In this document: in pieces, positions 16,605-25,567 of the stretch | How positions within the stretch are numbered: position 1 is the first letter of the stretch | How the letters are laid out: every line of letters starts with the position of its first letter | DNA from: an uncultured Erysipelotrichaceae bacterium | GTDB taxonomy: Bacteria > Bacillota_I > Bacilli_A > Erysipelotrichales > Erysipelotrichaceae | Assembly: GCA_947385085.1 (NCBI GenBank) | Contig: CANDJN010000017.1 | Span: forward strand, 1-39,219 | Reading direction: 5' to 3' | Length of the DNA stretch: 39,219 bases | Notes under the pieces: model-generated | What the model saw: the letters and a program-made list of their open reading frames with translations, nothing else | What the model was told of the DNA's origin: nothing | Database searches by the model: none | Program-made: the position numbers and the translations under genes

Positions 16605-18010
16605 AATTTCACATCCTTCAGCACTTGTCTGACACATTCTCGATCGGAAAACGGATATTTTCGCTCGTTCATCAGCTGAAACGTTTCATCCCCTTTTCCG
16701 GCGATAACTATTATATCATGCTCCTGCGCAATTTTCACGGCATATTTAATTGCATAGAAACGATTTTCAAAGACTTCATATCCACCTTCCAGCAAAACCG
16801 TCATATCCTTAAGAATATCAGCCGGATGCTCACTGCGCGGATTATCACTGGTAAAAATGACCTTATCACCATAATTCATAGCGACCTCAGCCATTTTGGT
16901 TCGCTTAGAATGATCACGATCTCCGCCGCAACCGCATATCACAATCATGCGTTTTTCCTTGATCTCACTAATGGTATGCAAAAGCGTTTGTAGGGAGCTG
17001 GCCGTATGTGCATAGTCGATGACGATATAGCGATTTGCCCATTCATGAAATTCCATTCGTCCACTAACAGAATGAAGCTGCGCCGCAATTTCCTGACGTT
17101 TTGCCAAGGAAACATGCAGACGTGCCAATACCACCAAACATTGTGCGGTATTCATGATATTATGAAAGCCCAATAAAGGAATTGTATAGGCGTCCTGTTG
17201 AAGCTGAAAGGAACTCCCGGATGGTTTTCCTTCACAATGACTCAACTGTAAATGTGCCTGTCCTTGTCCGATGGTAACGATCTTGCGGTCATGAAAGGAA
17301 TACAGCGGATGCAGCGAAGAATCATCGTGATTGACGATAATGATGCCGGTGCGTTTCAAATAATTGCGCAATTTCAGCTTAGTATACTGATAGTGAGTCC
17401 GCGTAATGTGATAATCCAAATGATCACTGGCAATATTGGTATAAATAATCTCATCAAAGCGAAGTAAACCAATGCGATTTTGATCGATCGCATGTGATGA
17501 AACCTCCATAATCACACCAAAGCAGCCGATTTCCTGTGCCAGATGGAAATAATAAGCGAGCATGCTGGCAGAAGGGGTCGTGTTATCGATGGCAATGTCC
17601 TGATCCTCATAGCGTATATGTCCCGTTCCAATCACCATCATTTTTTTATTCACGGCCGCAAGCATCTGCGCCAACAAATGGGATATACTTGTTTTTCCAT
17701 TGGTGCCGGTCACCCCTATCACATGCAAATGACGACAGGGATCGCGATAAAATACGCGCAGTAACACGGTTTGTGCCTTCGTCATATCGCAACACTCATA
17801 ACAGTCTTGACGCGGCTTTTGTTCCCACAACACCACCGCTCCTTTTGCCAGCGCCTCGCTTACATACTGTTCGCCATTATCATAGATACCTTTGCGTGCC
17901 AAAAACAGCCAATCTTGCTTTACCATGCGGCTATCATCGCTGATCCCCGCAATGATCCGCTCATCTTGACAGGGTACATCAATTTGCGCCAATAGTTTCG
18001 CCAACGTCAT
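16601..18010 (-). CDS. murE: UDP-N-acetylmuramoyl-tripeptide synthetase MurE
   Basis: The 469-aa Mur ligase adds the third stem-peptide residue to UDP-MurNAc-L-Ala-D-Glu. The ATP loop GVTGTNGKTS, the NTTPSA segment, YTNIASDHLDYH and the C-terminal domain are present. The specificity loop reads DNPR (in TSDNPRSEHP), the arginine version linked with meso-diaminopimelate; Lys-type enzymes such as that of S. aureus have DNPA there. The start lies within the 3' end of the PBP gene (overlap about 32 nt) and no clear ribosome site is visible, so coupling is likely. ATG at 18010 is chosen because MTLAKLL matches MurE N-termini; 18013 is equally possible. Confidence 0.95.
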   Translation of the reverse strand: MTLAKLLAQIDVPCQDERIIAGISDDSRMVKQDWLFLARKGIYDNGEQYVSEALAKGAVVLWEQKPRQDCYECCDMTKAQTVLLRVFYRDPCRHLHVIGVTGTNGKTSISHLLAQMLAAVNKKMMVIGTGHIRYEDQDIAIDNTTPSASMLAYYFHLAQEIGCFGVIMEVSSHAIDQNRIGLLRFDEIIYTNIASDHLDYHITRTHYQYTKLKLRNYLKRTGIIIVNHDDSSLHPLYSFHDRKIVTIGQGQAHLQLSHCEGKPSGSSFQLQQDAYTIPLLGFHNIMNTAQCLVVLARLHVSLAKRQEIAAQLHSVSGRMEFHEWANRYIVIDYAHTASSLQTLLHTISEIKEKRMIVICGCGGDRDHSKRTKMAEVAMNYGDKVIFTSDNPRSEHPADILKDMTVLLEGGYEVFENRFYAIKYAVKIAQEHDIIVIAGKGDETFQLMNERKYPFSDRECVRQVLKDVKL

Positions 18011-19913
18011 CATTGCCAAGGGTAATCCACACCTTTCCACCTTCATCCAATACCGTACCTGCCTCGGGCAGCTGATCAATCACTGTATCCCCCTCGCCGC
18101 TGAATTCAAAAAGCAATCCCTCCTGCGAGACTTCTTTTTTGCTTTTGCCGATAAAATCATCAACGGTAATGCGATTCACATCTCCCCACACGTACTTCTT
18201 CGGCAGCTGATCTTCTGTTTTTTCTACTTCCAAGTAAGGCAATATGTCTGCCATACAATTTTTAATGATCGGCCCGATGACCGTTCCACCATATAAAATA
18301 TCGTTTTTCGGCGCATCGGCCGCAATGTATAACACGATCTGCGGATCTTCCATCGGAGCGGCGCTGATCATCGACAGAATATATTCATTCGATAAATAAA
18401 CGCCGTTTACCGCCTTTTGTGCAGTTCCCGTTTTTCCACCGATTCGATAACCCTCAATATAAGCCTGCTTACCGCCACCATTGGCCACGACGCTCTCCAG
18501 GGCATAGCGCATTTTATCACTTGTTTCCTTGGAAATAATCTGCCGTTTTACCGTTGGCTGAAATTCTACAATCGTATCATGCGTCAAGGGATCTTCAATC
18601 GCCTTGGTGATATAGGGTTCATACAAGGTTCCTCCATTCACAATCGCACTGAATGCGGTCACCAACTGGATCGGTGTTACGGAAAGACCTTGTCCAAAGG
18701 CCACTGTCGCCTGTTCCACTTCTCCCATGACTTCTTTTTTAAACATGATGCCGGTTGATTCCCCGGGCAAATCAATACCGGTTTTTGATCCAAAGCCAAA
18801 GTTTGTCACATAAGAATACAAGTTATCCAAGCCTAACCGACGTCCAATCTCCACAAAACCGGGGTTGGATGAATTCTCCAGCACCTGTAAGAACGTCTGT
18901 AATCCATGACCGCCTGCGCGCCATGATTTAATCCGCGCTCCGCCGACCATTTCATAGCCCTTATCCATATAAGTATCTTTAAACATATCAAATAAATTCA
19001 GATCCAAGGCAGAGGCAAATGTTACGGATTTAAAGGTGGATCCCGGTTCATAACTCTTCCAAATCGGCAGATTGCGATTATAAATATCGCTGTCATAATC
19101 CTCATAATGATTCGGATCAAAATCAGGCTTTGATACCATGGCCAGAATTTCCCCGGTTTTTGGATCCATCGCAACAGCCAGCGCATTTTCAGGATGATAG
19201 CGCTGCATTAAATTATTCAATTCCCGCTCTACAATGTCCTGAATTTGTGAATCAATCGTCAGTTTAACATCCATACCGCGGCCGGGTGCCTCATATGATT
19301 CATTATATAATTCCACATTATGACCCTTCGCATCAAAAGGGATGTTCAGTGCCCCGCTTTTCGCACTTAGAATTTCATCGTATTGCAGTTCCAAACCAGC
19401 CAGCCCCTGATTGTCAATCCCGGTAAATCCCAGTACCTGTGCCAAATAGCTTTGATTGGGATAATAACGCAGTGAATCCTGAACCAAATATACACCCGGC
19501 AAATCCATTTCTTCCAATTTAATCGCCTTGTCATCGGAAATCAAGCGCCCCTCTGGCTGGATTTTCTGGGTACTGACACGCTTAGTGATCGTCTCATAAA
19601 TTTTATCTTCGTCAGCCCCTAACACTTCCGCCAGCTTTTGCGCTGTAGAGTGCGCATCCACAATCTGCGCCGGTACCACCATAATCGAAGTCGAAGGAAT
19701 ATCATGAGCTAACACATTACCGTTTTTATCTAAAATACTACCGCGCAGCCCTGCCACGGTAAAATCTCGTTCCCATAAATTCATCGCCTTTTCCATGATT
19801 TCGTCATGATGAAAAATCTGTTCATAGCCTAATTTTCCCAAAATCAGAGCAAAGATGCAGCAGCAGCAAATAAAAATTGTCATAATGCGTCTCTTCACTT
19901 TACCACGAATCAT
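17979..19913 (-). CDS. Class B penicillin-binding protein with PASTA domain (SpoVD/PBP2B type)
   Basis: The 644-aa peptidoglycan transpeptidase has a short cytoplasmic tail, one membrane anchor (about residues 11-28), a dimerisation/pedestal domain, and a transpeptidase domain with the active-site motifs GSTFK (SxxK), SSN (SxN) and KTGTAQ (KTG). A single C-terminal PASTA domain (about 585-640) follows. In Bacillus the order spoVD-murE-mraY follows pbpB, and the same order here makes this the SpoVD/PBP2B counterpart. A single PASTA favours SpoVD, but the gene could serve division, sporulation or both. GAGGTGA lies 7 nt before ATG. It heads a tight overlapping operon with murE and mraY; mraW and ftsL are not directly upstream, since a plus-strand regulator is there instead. 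Confidence 0.95.
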   Translation of the reverse strand: MIRGKVKRRIMTIFICCCCIFALILGKLGYEQIFHHDEIMEKAMNLWERDFTVAGLRGSILDKNGNVLAHDIPSTSIMVVPAQIVDAHSTAQKLAEVLGADEDKIYETITKRVSTQKIQPEGRLISDDKAIKLEEMDLPGVYLVQDSLRYYPNQSYLAQVLGFTGIDNQGLAGLELQYDEILSAKSGALNIPFDAKGHNVELYNESYEAPGRGMDVKLTIDSQIQDIVERELNNLMQRYHPENALAVAMDPKTGEILAMVSKPDFDPNHYEDYDSDIYNRNLPIWKSYEPGSTFKSVTFASALDLNLFDMFKDTYMDKGYEMVGGARIKSWRAGGHGLQTFLQVLENSSNPGFVEIGRRLGLDNLYSYVTNFGFGSKTGIDLPGESTGIMFKKEVMGEVEQATVAFGQGLSVTPIQLVTAFSAIVNGGTLYEPYITKAIEDPLTHDTIVEFQPTVKRQIISKETSDKMRYALESVVANGGGKQAYIEGYRIGGKTGTAQKAVNGVYLSNEYILSMISAAPMEDPQIVLYIAADAPKNDILYGGTVIGPIIKNCMADILPYLEVEKTEDQLPKKYVWGDVNRITVDDFIGKSKKEVSQEGLLFEFSGEGDTVIDQLPEAGTVLDEGGKVWITLGNDDVGETIGAN

Positions 19914-20094
19914 GACTCCATCACCTCTGTCCTATTTTATGTTCGCAAGCATGCATTCATGTCTCTACTGTAATCTTGAAGCCTTTCATTGTGTAATAGA
20001 TCAAGCTTTATTATATTGATACAGTATGTAAGAACGTTTATAATAAAAACATGTCATAAACAGACAAAAACTTATAAATCATAAGAAAAAGCGG

Positions 20095-20137
20095 CCAATC
20101 GCAACCATCAGTTGACAAATTGTGTGATGTCGGTTGG
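20095..20137. promoter_or_regulatory. Interrupted inverted repeat over the XRE-gene promoter region
   Basis: A left arm with CCAATCG and CATCA (20095-20110) and a right arm with TGATG and CGGTTGG (20125-20137) are near-palindromic. They flank a TTGACA hexamer (20112-20117). No good -10 is found at standard distance, so the promoter itself is uncertain. The symmetry suggests a repressor site, perhaps for the adjacent XRE regulator. Confidence 0.35.
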
Positions 20138-20192
20138 TAGTAAGATACTGCATAAATTGATAAACTATATATAGAAATAGGAGGAAAGTAGT

Positions 20193-21185
20193 ATGAATTT
20201 CGCAGATAAACTCATTCAGCTTCGTAAACAAGCCGGATGGTCTCAGGAAGATTTAGCCCAACAGATGAATGTCACACGGCAATCTGTTTCCAAATGGGAG
20301 GGTGAGCAGTCTGTTCCTGATATTGAAAAGGTGGTTCAGCTGTCTAAGCTGTTTCACGTCAGTACCGATTATTTATTAAAGGATGAAATGGATAACATCG
20401 AATTCAATAAATCGATAAAGGAGAGCAGCGCAGAGTATCAAAGAATTGTCACAAGACAAGAAGCGAATAGCTTTTTGACAGTCAAAGCCCGAACTGCCAA
20501 ATCTATTGCTTATGCGACGTTTTTATGTATTCTCTCTCCGATTTGTCTGTTTATTTTGTCAGCTCTTAGTGAATCAAAGGAATATGATTTATCAGAGAAT
20601 ATCGCCGCAGGCGTCGGATTGATTGTGTTACTCATCATCGTTGCCATCGCCGTTATGATTTATATTTCCAGTGGTGCTAAAACCGCTCCCTTTGCCTATT
20701 TAGAAAAGGAATGCTTTCAAATCGAAAGCGGTGTCAGTGAAATGGTAAATAATTTGAAAAGTCAATATGAAAGTACCTATACCAGAAAGAATATAATCGG
20801 TGTTAGCTTGTGCATTGTATCCATCATCCCCTTATTTATCGGTGTGATGTGGGATGAACAAAATGACATCTTATTAACGATCATGCTTTCCGCTACACTT
20901 GTTTTGGCGGGAATCGGCGTTGTTCTCCTGATCCGAAACGGCATCATCTGGGCAAGCTATGAAAAGCTTTTACAGGAAGGCGACTACACCGAAGAAAAAA
21001 AGAAAGAATCATCACTTACTGACGCAGTAGGAACGGCCTATTGGCTGATTGCGACAGCCATCTATTTGGGTTGCAGCTTTACCACCGATGACTGGAAACA
21101 CAGCTGGATCATATGGGTTGTTGCGGGATTGTTATTTCCGGCAGTATTAGCCCTGACAAGATTACTTCATAAAAAAGAATCATAA
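20193..21185 (+). CDS. XRE-family regulator with membrane domain
   Basis: The 330-aa protein starts with a Cro/C1-type helix-turn-helix (about residues 5-60, with LRKQAGWSQEDLAQQMNVTR and the SKWEGEQSVPD segment typical of Bacillota). It continues into a membrane part with about six hydrophobic helices between residues 108 and 325. Such HTH-membrane fusions are common in Firmicutes and are thought to bind DNA while attached to the membrane, but their signals are mostly unknown. AGGAGG lies 9 nt upstream of ATG. It is monocistronic and converges with the PFOR gene. Confidence 0.9.
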   Translation: MNFADKLIQLRKQAGWSQEDLAQQMNVTRQSVSKWEGEQSVPDIEKVVQLSKLFHVSTDYLLKDEMDNIEFNKSIKESSAEYQRIVTRQEANSFLTVKARTAKSIAYATFLCILSPICLFILSALSESKEYDLSENIAAGVGLIVLLIIVAIAVMIYISSGAKTAPFAYLEKECFQIESGVSEMVNNLKSQYESTYTRKNIIGVSLCIVSIIPLFIGVMWDEQNDILLTIMLSATLVLAGIGVVLLIRNGIIWASYEKLLQEGDYTEEKKKESSLTDAVGTAYWLIATAIYLGCSFTTDDWKHSWIIWVVAGLLFPAVLALTRLLHKKES

Positions 21186-21215
21186 GAGCGCTGCCAATGG
21201 CCACGCCAATGCGCA

Positions 21216-21254
21216 AAAAAAGATCATATCATGATATTTGATATGATCTTTTTT
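21216..21254. terminator. Bidirectional terminator between the XRE gene and PFOR
   Basis: GATCATATCA (21222-21231) and TGATATGATC (21239-21248) pair perfectly, with A-tracts before and a T-tract after. It serves both convergent genes. Confidence 0.92.
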
Positions 21255-21261
21255 GTTTATT

Positions 21262-24200
21262 TTAGAATTCTTCTTTTGATAACGCTACTAAACGCTTGTG
21301 GCGCTTGATCGCATCTTTCTTTGTCTTTTCAAACATTTCATATGCGGTCTCGCCTTTCAACTTCGGCAGCTGAGAATAACGTGTTTCACTCATCAGGAAG
21401 TCCATCATCTTATCGTAATCCGGTTCCTTAGAATCAATTGTTAACGGCTGTTCCTTACGCGGATCGAAACGATACAGATCTAAGTATCCGCATTCCACTG
21501 CTTTGGCCTGCGTTCTTTGATGATTTGCCAGACCGCCTTTGATACCGTGCTCTGCACATGGTGAGTAAGCGATAATCAAGGATGGTCCATCATAGCTTTC
21601 TGCTTCCTTCAATGCCTTAAGCGTCTGTGCCTTATTAGCGCCCATGGAAATCTGTGCTACATAAACATGACCGTATGCCATTGCGATTTGACCAAGATCC
21701 TTCTTCGCTGTCGTCTTGCCACCGGCCGCAAACTTCGCGATGGAAGCTGCCTGAGAGGATTTCGATGACTGACCGCCGGTATTAGAATATACTTCTGTAT
21801 CCAGTACCAATACGTTAACATTCAGGTTATTGGCTAATACATGATCCAAGCCACCGTAACCGATGTCGTAAGCCCAGCCATCGCCGCCGATGATCCAAAT
21901 GGATTTGGAAATCAGATCTTCATCCGCCAATGCTTTCACGTCAGCGTTGGCTTCTTTCGCAGCCAATTCCTTAATCGTCGGTGCGATTTCACGCTCGGCA
22001 TCACGATCACCGTGAACTTCAATATATTTCGCGAAGGCATCCTTCAATTCCGGCGCAACCTGATCCATGTTATCTTCCATCGTCTTCAATATACGTGCTT
22101 CTTTATAATTGTTGGCAAGCGCCATACCATAGCCGTATTCCGCATTGTCTTCAAATAAGGAGTTTGCCCAAGCAACACCCTCACCGTTACTGTCATTGAC
22201 AAACGGTGTTGACGGTGTGGAAGAACAATAGATCATAGAGCATCCGGTCGCATTGGCAACTAACATATCGCGGCCAAACAGCTGTGAAATCAGCTTGTAA
22301 TACGGTGTCTCACCGCAGCCCGGACATGAACCGGAAATCTCAAAGTACGGCATTAAGAACTGAGATCCCTTTACCGTATCCTTCGGGAAGTAATCACTCT
22401 TATATTCCGTATGCTTGAACAAGTAATCTGCCAACGGCTCCTCAGCCAATTTTTCATTGATGTCAACCATTTCGAGAGCCTTATTTCCGGCTTTACCCGG
22501 ACATTCTACCGCACACAAACCACAGCCAACGCAGTTAGCCGGAGTTACCTGAATGCGATATTTCATATTCTCTACGCCTTTGCCCATCGCCGGAATTGTT
22601 TCAAATTCCATTGGCGCATTGGCTACTTCTTCATCTGTCAATAAGAACGGACGAATTGTTGCGTGCGGACATACGAAGGAACAGATACCGCACTGAATAC
22701 AGTTTTCCGGATGCCATGTCGGTACCTGAACCGCAATGGTACGTTTTTCTTCAAATGATACGTTGTTGCGGATCGAGCCATCCAACAGGAAGTCATTCGC
22801 AAATGCACTGACCGGCATATCATAGCCTTCCAGGCCATTGATAACCGCAACGTGCTTATCAAAGTATTCATCACCGGACATTTGACGATTCGCATTGTAA
22901 GTCAATTCTGCCCAGCTTGGATCTACATTAACCTGTTCGATACCATCTTTTCCGGCATCAATCGCCTTGTAGTTTAACTGTACTACAGCATCACCCTTCT
23001 TGGAATAGGATTTCTTCGCTGCCGCTTTCATTAGATCCACTGCCGTATCATATGGCATGATCTGTTCATTCAATGCGAAGAATGCGGACTGTAAAATCGT
23101 ATTGGTACGACGACCCATACCGATTTCCTGAGCAATCTTTGTGGCGTTAATGATATAGAATTTTGCTTCTTTCTTCGCCAACTGCACCTTCATTCGATTT
23201 GGCATGTGCTCTACGATTTCCTCTTTGGAGAAGGTCGTATTCAATAGGAATGTACCGCCCTTCTTCAAATTGCGCACCATATCATATTTAAACATATAGG
23301 CATCTAATGAGCAGGAAATGAAGTCCGCATTGTTAATGTAATAAGTGGAATGAATAGGGGTATTACCGAAGCGTAAGTGAGAGCGCGTAACACCGCCGGC
23401 CTTCTTGGAGTCATATGCGAAGTATGCCTGTGCATACTGATCGGTATTGTCACCGATAATCTTGATAGTGGATTTATTCGCTGATACCGTACCATCAGAA
23501 CCAAGACCCCAGAACAGGCAGCTTGTGCAATCCGATTCCACAGTGAAATCTTCATCCGGTTTCAAGCTCAAATTGGTTACATCATCTTCAATGCCGATCG
23601 TAAAGCCATGAATCAGCTTGTCACCCTTTAAGTGATCAAATACAGCTTTGATGTGACTTGGCTGTGTATCCTTGGAGCCTAAGCCATAACGACCGCCGAT
23701 GATTTCAATGTCTTTGTCCTTCAATGCGGCCAATACATCTAAATACAGCGGCTCACCCAAGGAACCGGTTTCTTTTGTACGATCCAATACCGCAATACGT
23801 TTTACACTAGCCGGTAGTACATCCAACAAGTATTTTACGGAGAACGGACGATACAGGTGAACTTTCACCATACCGACTTTTTCGCCTGCCGCATTCAATG
23901 CGTCAATCGTTTCTTTTGTGCATTCCGTTACGGAACCCATTGCGATGATAATGCGTTCTGCATTCGGATTACCGTAATAAGTAAACGGCGCATATTCACG
24001 TCCTGTTACTTTGGAAATTTCCTTCATATAGCGAGCAACGATATCTGGAATAGCATCGTAATGCTTGTTGCGAGCTTCCATACCTTGGAAGAAGATATCA
24101 TCATTTTCAGCTCCACCACGTGTAACCGGATTGGTATGTGGGTTCAATGCCTGCTTGCGGTAAGCGGCCAACGCCTCCTGATTAACCAAGCCCTTCAATA

Positions 24201-24768
24201 CATCATAATCCATCATTTCCACTTTCTGGATTTCATGGGAAGTACGGAATCCATCAAAGAAATGGATAAACGGTACATGGCCTTCAATTGCCGATAAGTG
24301 TGCAACACCGGCCAAATCCATTGCTTCCTGTACGGAATGGGATGCCAGCATACAAATACCGGTCTGACGGCAAGCATAAATATCCTCGTGATCACCGAAG
24401 ATGTTCAGTGCTCGAGAAGCCAGTGCACGGGCAGCCACGTGAATGACACCCGGCAGACATTCGCCAACCATTTTGTAAATGTTGGGGATCATCAGTAATA
24501 ACCCTTGTGAAGCGGTAAAGGTCGTTGCGAGCGTACCAGCCTGCAAAGCACCGTGAACCGCACCGGCAGCGCCACCCTCTGACTGTAATTCAGCAACCTT
24601 TACAACCGTATCAAAAACGTTTTTTCTGCCTTGTGTTGCCCATTGATCCACTACTTCTGCCATCGGAGAAGAAGGGGTAATCGGATAAATCGCAGACAGT
24701 TCGGTAAGCGCGTAGGCACAATGAGCCGCAGCGGTATTACCGTCCATTGACATGAAATTCTTTGCCAT
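21262..24768 (-). CDS. nifJ: Pyruvate:ferredoxin (flavodoxin) oxidoreductase
   Basis: The 1168-aa single-chain PFOR oxidises pyruvate with CoA to acetyl-CoA and CO2 and passes electrons to ferredoxin, a central step in anaerobic energy metabolism. Domains in order are: pyrimidine-binding domain beginning FMSMDGNTAAAHCAYALTE with YPITPSSPMAE; CoA and gamma-type domains; two 4Fe-4S motifs CIQCGICSFVCPHA and CVGCGLCAVECPGK (about residues 685-760); and a thiamine-diphosphate domain with GDGWAYDIGYGG and DTEVYSNTGGQ. The proximal-cluster cysteines appear in SGSCPGCGETPY. AAGGAGG lies an unusually long 12 nt before ATG. Codon choice looks optimised, consistent with high expression. Monocistronic. 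Confidence 0.98.
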   Translation of the reverse strand: MAKNFMSMDGNTAAAHCAYALTELSAIYPITPSSPMAEVVDQWATQGRKNVFDTVVKVAELQSEGGAAGAVHGALQAGTLATTFTASQGLLLMIPNIYKMVGECLPGVIHVAARALASRALNIFGDHEDIYACRQTGICMLASHSVQEAMDLAGVAHLSAIEGHVPFIHFFDGFRTSHEIQKVEMMDYDVLKGLVNQEALAAYRKQALNPHTNPVTRGGAENDDIFFQGMEARNKHYDAIPDIVARYMKEISKVTGREYAPFTYYGNPNAERIIIAMGSVTECTKETIDALNAAGEKVGMVKVHLYRPFSVKYLLDVLPASVKRIAVLDRTKETGSLGEPLYLDVLAALKDKDIEIIGGRYGLGSKDTQPSHIKAVFDHLKGDKLIHGFTIGIEDDVTNLSLKPDEDFTVESDCTSCLFWGLGSDGTVSANKSTIKIIGDNTDQYAQAYFAYDSKKAGGVTRSHLRFGNTPIHSTYYINNADFISCSLDAYMFKYDMVRNLKKGGTFLLNTTFSKEEIVEHMPNRMKVQLAKKEAKFYIINATKIAQEIGMGRRTNTILQSAFFALNEQIMPYDTAVDLMKAAAKKSYSKKGDAVVQLNYKAIDAGKDGIEQVNVDPSWAELTYNANRQMSGDEYFDKHVAVINGLEGYDMPVSAFANDFLLDGSIRNNVSFEEKRTIAVQVPTWHPENCIQCGICSFVCPHATIRPFLLTDEEVANAPMEFETIPAMGKGVENMKYRIQVTPANCVGCGLCAVECPGKAGNKALEMVDINEKLAEEPLADYLFKHTEYKSDYFPKDTVKGSQFLMPYFEISGSCPGCGETPYYKLISQLFGRDMLVANATGCSMIYCSSTPSTPFVNDSNGEGVAWANSLFEDNAEYGYGMALANNYKEARILKTMEDNMDQVAPELKDAFAKYIEVHGDRDAEREIAPTIKELAAKEANADVKALADEDLISKSIWIIGGDGWAYDIGYGGLDHVLANNLNVNVLVLDTEVYSNTGGQSSKSSQAASIAKFAAGGKTTAKKDLGQIAMAYGHVYVAQISMGANKAQTLKALKEAESYDGPSLIIAYSPCAEHGIKGGLANHQRTQAKAVECGYLDLYRFDPRKEQPLTIDSKEPDYDKMMDFLMSETRYSQLPKLKGETAYEMFEKTKKDAIKRHKRLVALSKEEF

Positions 24769-24808
24769 AAATTCTGTTTTCCTCCTTGCGTAAAAACATT
24801 ACCTAAAT

Positions 24809-24837
24809 ATTATAATCCACAATCGTATATTTTTAAA
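24809..24837 (-). promoter_or_regulatory. Promoter of the PFOR gene
   Basis: On the minus strand TTTAAA (24837-24832), a 17-nt spacer and TATAAT (24814-24809) form a good sigma-A promoter about 40 bp before the start codon. Confidence 0.7.
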
Positions 24838-24867
24838 GTGTTTTCACTGTTTTTTCGTGCTTTTCAC
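24838..24867. promoter_or_regulatory. Paired GTG...CAC inverted repeats upstream of the PFOR -35
   Basis: GTG-TTTT-CAC (24838-24847) and GTG-CTTTT-CAC (24857-24867) are two similar short palindromes about 20 bp apart, two helical turns, directly upstream of the -35 hexamer. They could bind a dimeric regulator. A second direct repeat GCGCCATTC occurs at 24878 and 24900. Confidence 0.3.
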
Positions 24868-24908
24868 CACACAAAATGCGCCATTCAAGCTATAAAACAG
24901 CGCCATTC

Positions 24909-25428
24909 CTTTCCATAACATAGTCATGAATCGTTTTAATGCTTATAAGTTATTATCTTATGTAGCGTTGAACACTTGGCAATGTAATATCAACACTCAT
25001 AATATAGCAAATCTAAGTACATAAAAAACGTTAATCCAGAGATCAAATTTTAGCAGGATGGAGAAAAGGTGTAAGCAACGCTTCTTCCAAAGCAATTCGA
25101 AAAGCACAGGCAATTTTACAGGGTCTGCTGAAACCATGTGAATCTCCAATAAGGAAAATATTTAGGCACTTGTAGACGAAGTGCGCTACAGAAAGAAAAG
25201 ATAATATGTGGATATTGAATGACACAATTATCCTCTTTTCCGCATTGGCTTTTCCTCGCTCTAAACGAGCACATGCTAATGCTGTATGTCGCAGATCATC
25301 ATGAAATCGATTTATGTGATCGCAATATTGTGGAATAGCGGGAATTTTAAGCCGGAAAGCGCCTAAGTTTCTGCACATATTTGAAAAACTTTGAATCATA
25401 ACTTTTATCAAATAAAGCCATAATTTCC
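24909..25428. other. Gap with no supported gene
   Basis: About 520 bases without a convincing gene. The longest reading (132 codons, minus, 25043-25441) begins at a GTG without a ribosome site. Plus-strand frames also show protein-like but interrupted stretches (for example SNASSKAIRKAQAILQGL near 25070-25125 and HMLMLYVADHHEIDL near 25275-25320). This suggests an old decayed gene, with strand and family unresolved. Confidence 0.3.
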
Positions 25429-25456
25429 TTGACTTATGCACCTAAAAATATATAAT
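25429..25456 (+). promoter_or_regulatory. Promoter of the RNA/toxin locus
   Basis: TTGACT (25429-25434), a 16-nt spacer and TATAAT (25451-25456) form a near-consensus promoter just before the structured RNA. Confidence 0.8.
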
Positions 25457-25460
25457 ATGG

Positions 25461-25523
25461 GTGAAGGTAGAAATACCGAAACAGTACGGCTCCTACCGCC
25501 ATAAGTGTAGGGCGTTAAAGTGT
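25461..25523 (+). ncRNA. Candidate type III antitoxin RNA (ToxI/CptI-like)
   Basis: Between a strong promoter and a terminator lies a short GC-richer stretch. It has nested complementary arms: GGTAG with CTACC, CCG with CGG, and CGCC with GGCG. It stands directly in front of a ToxN/AbiQ-like gene. That promoter-RNA-terminator-toxin order is the known layout of type III toxin-antitoxin systems, where the RNA folds into pseudoknots that bind the toxin. Perfect tandem repeats are not visible, but a partial second copy of the 5' motif (GTG, AAGG, AAAT) appears around 25522-25539. The mature RNA boundaries are inferred. Confidence 0.6.
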
Positions 25524-25552
25524 GGAAGGATGCAAATCCTTCCTTTTGTTTT
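25524..25552 (+). terminator. Terminator between antitoxin RNA and toxin gene
   Basis: GGAAGGAT (25524-25531) pairs with ATCCTTCC (25536-25543) around a GCAA tetraloop, followed by TTTTGTTTT. In ToxIN-type loci a leaky terminator here sets the RNA to toxin ratio. Confidence 0.9.
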
Positions 25553-25567
25553 ATTGGGAAAGGAAAT

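Noticed and set aside
16625..17995. Several plus-strand ORFs of 71-135 codons across murE
   Set aside because: All are antisense to a complete, motif-verified murE.
25043..25441. 132-codon minus-strand ORF
   Set aside because: GTG start without ribosome site, no family recognised, and it runs antisense into the strong plus-strand promoter of the toxin locus. Kept only as a possible decayed region.
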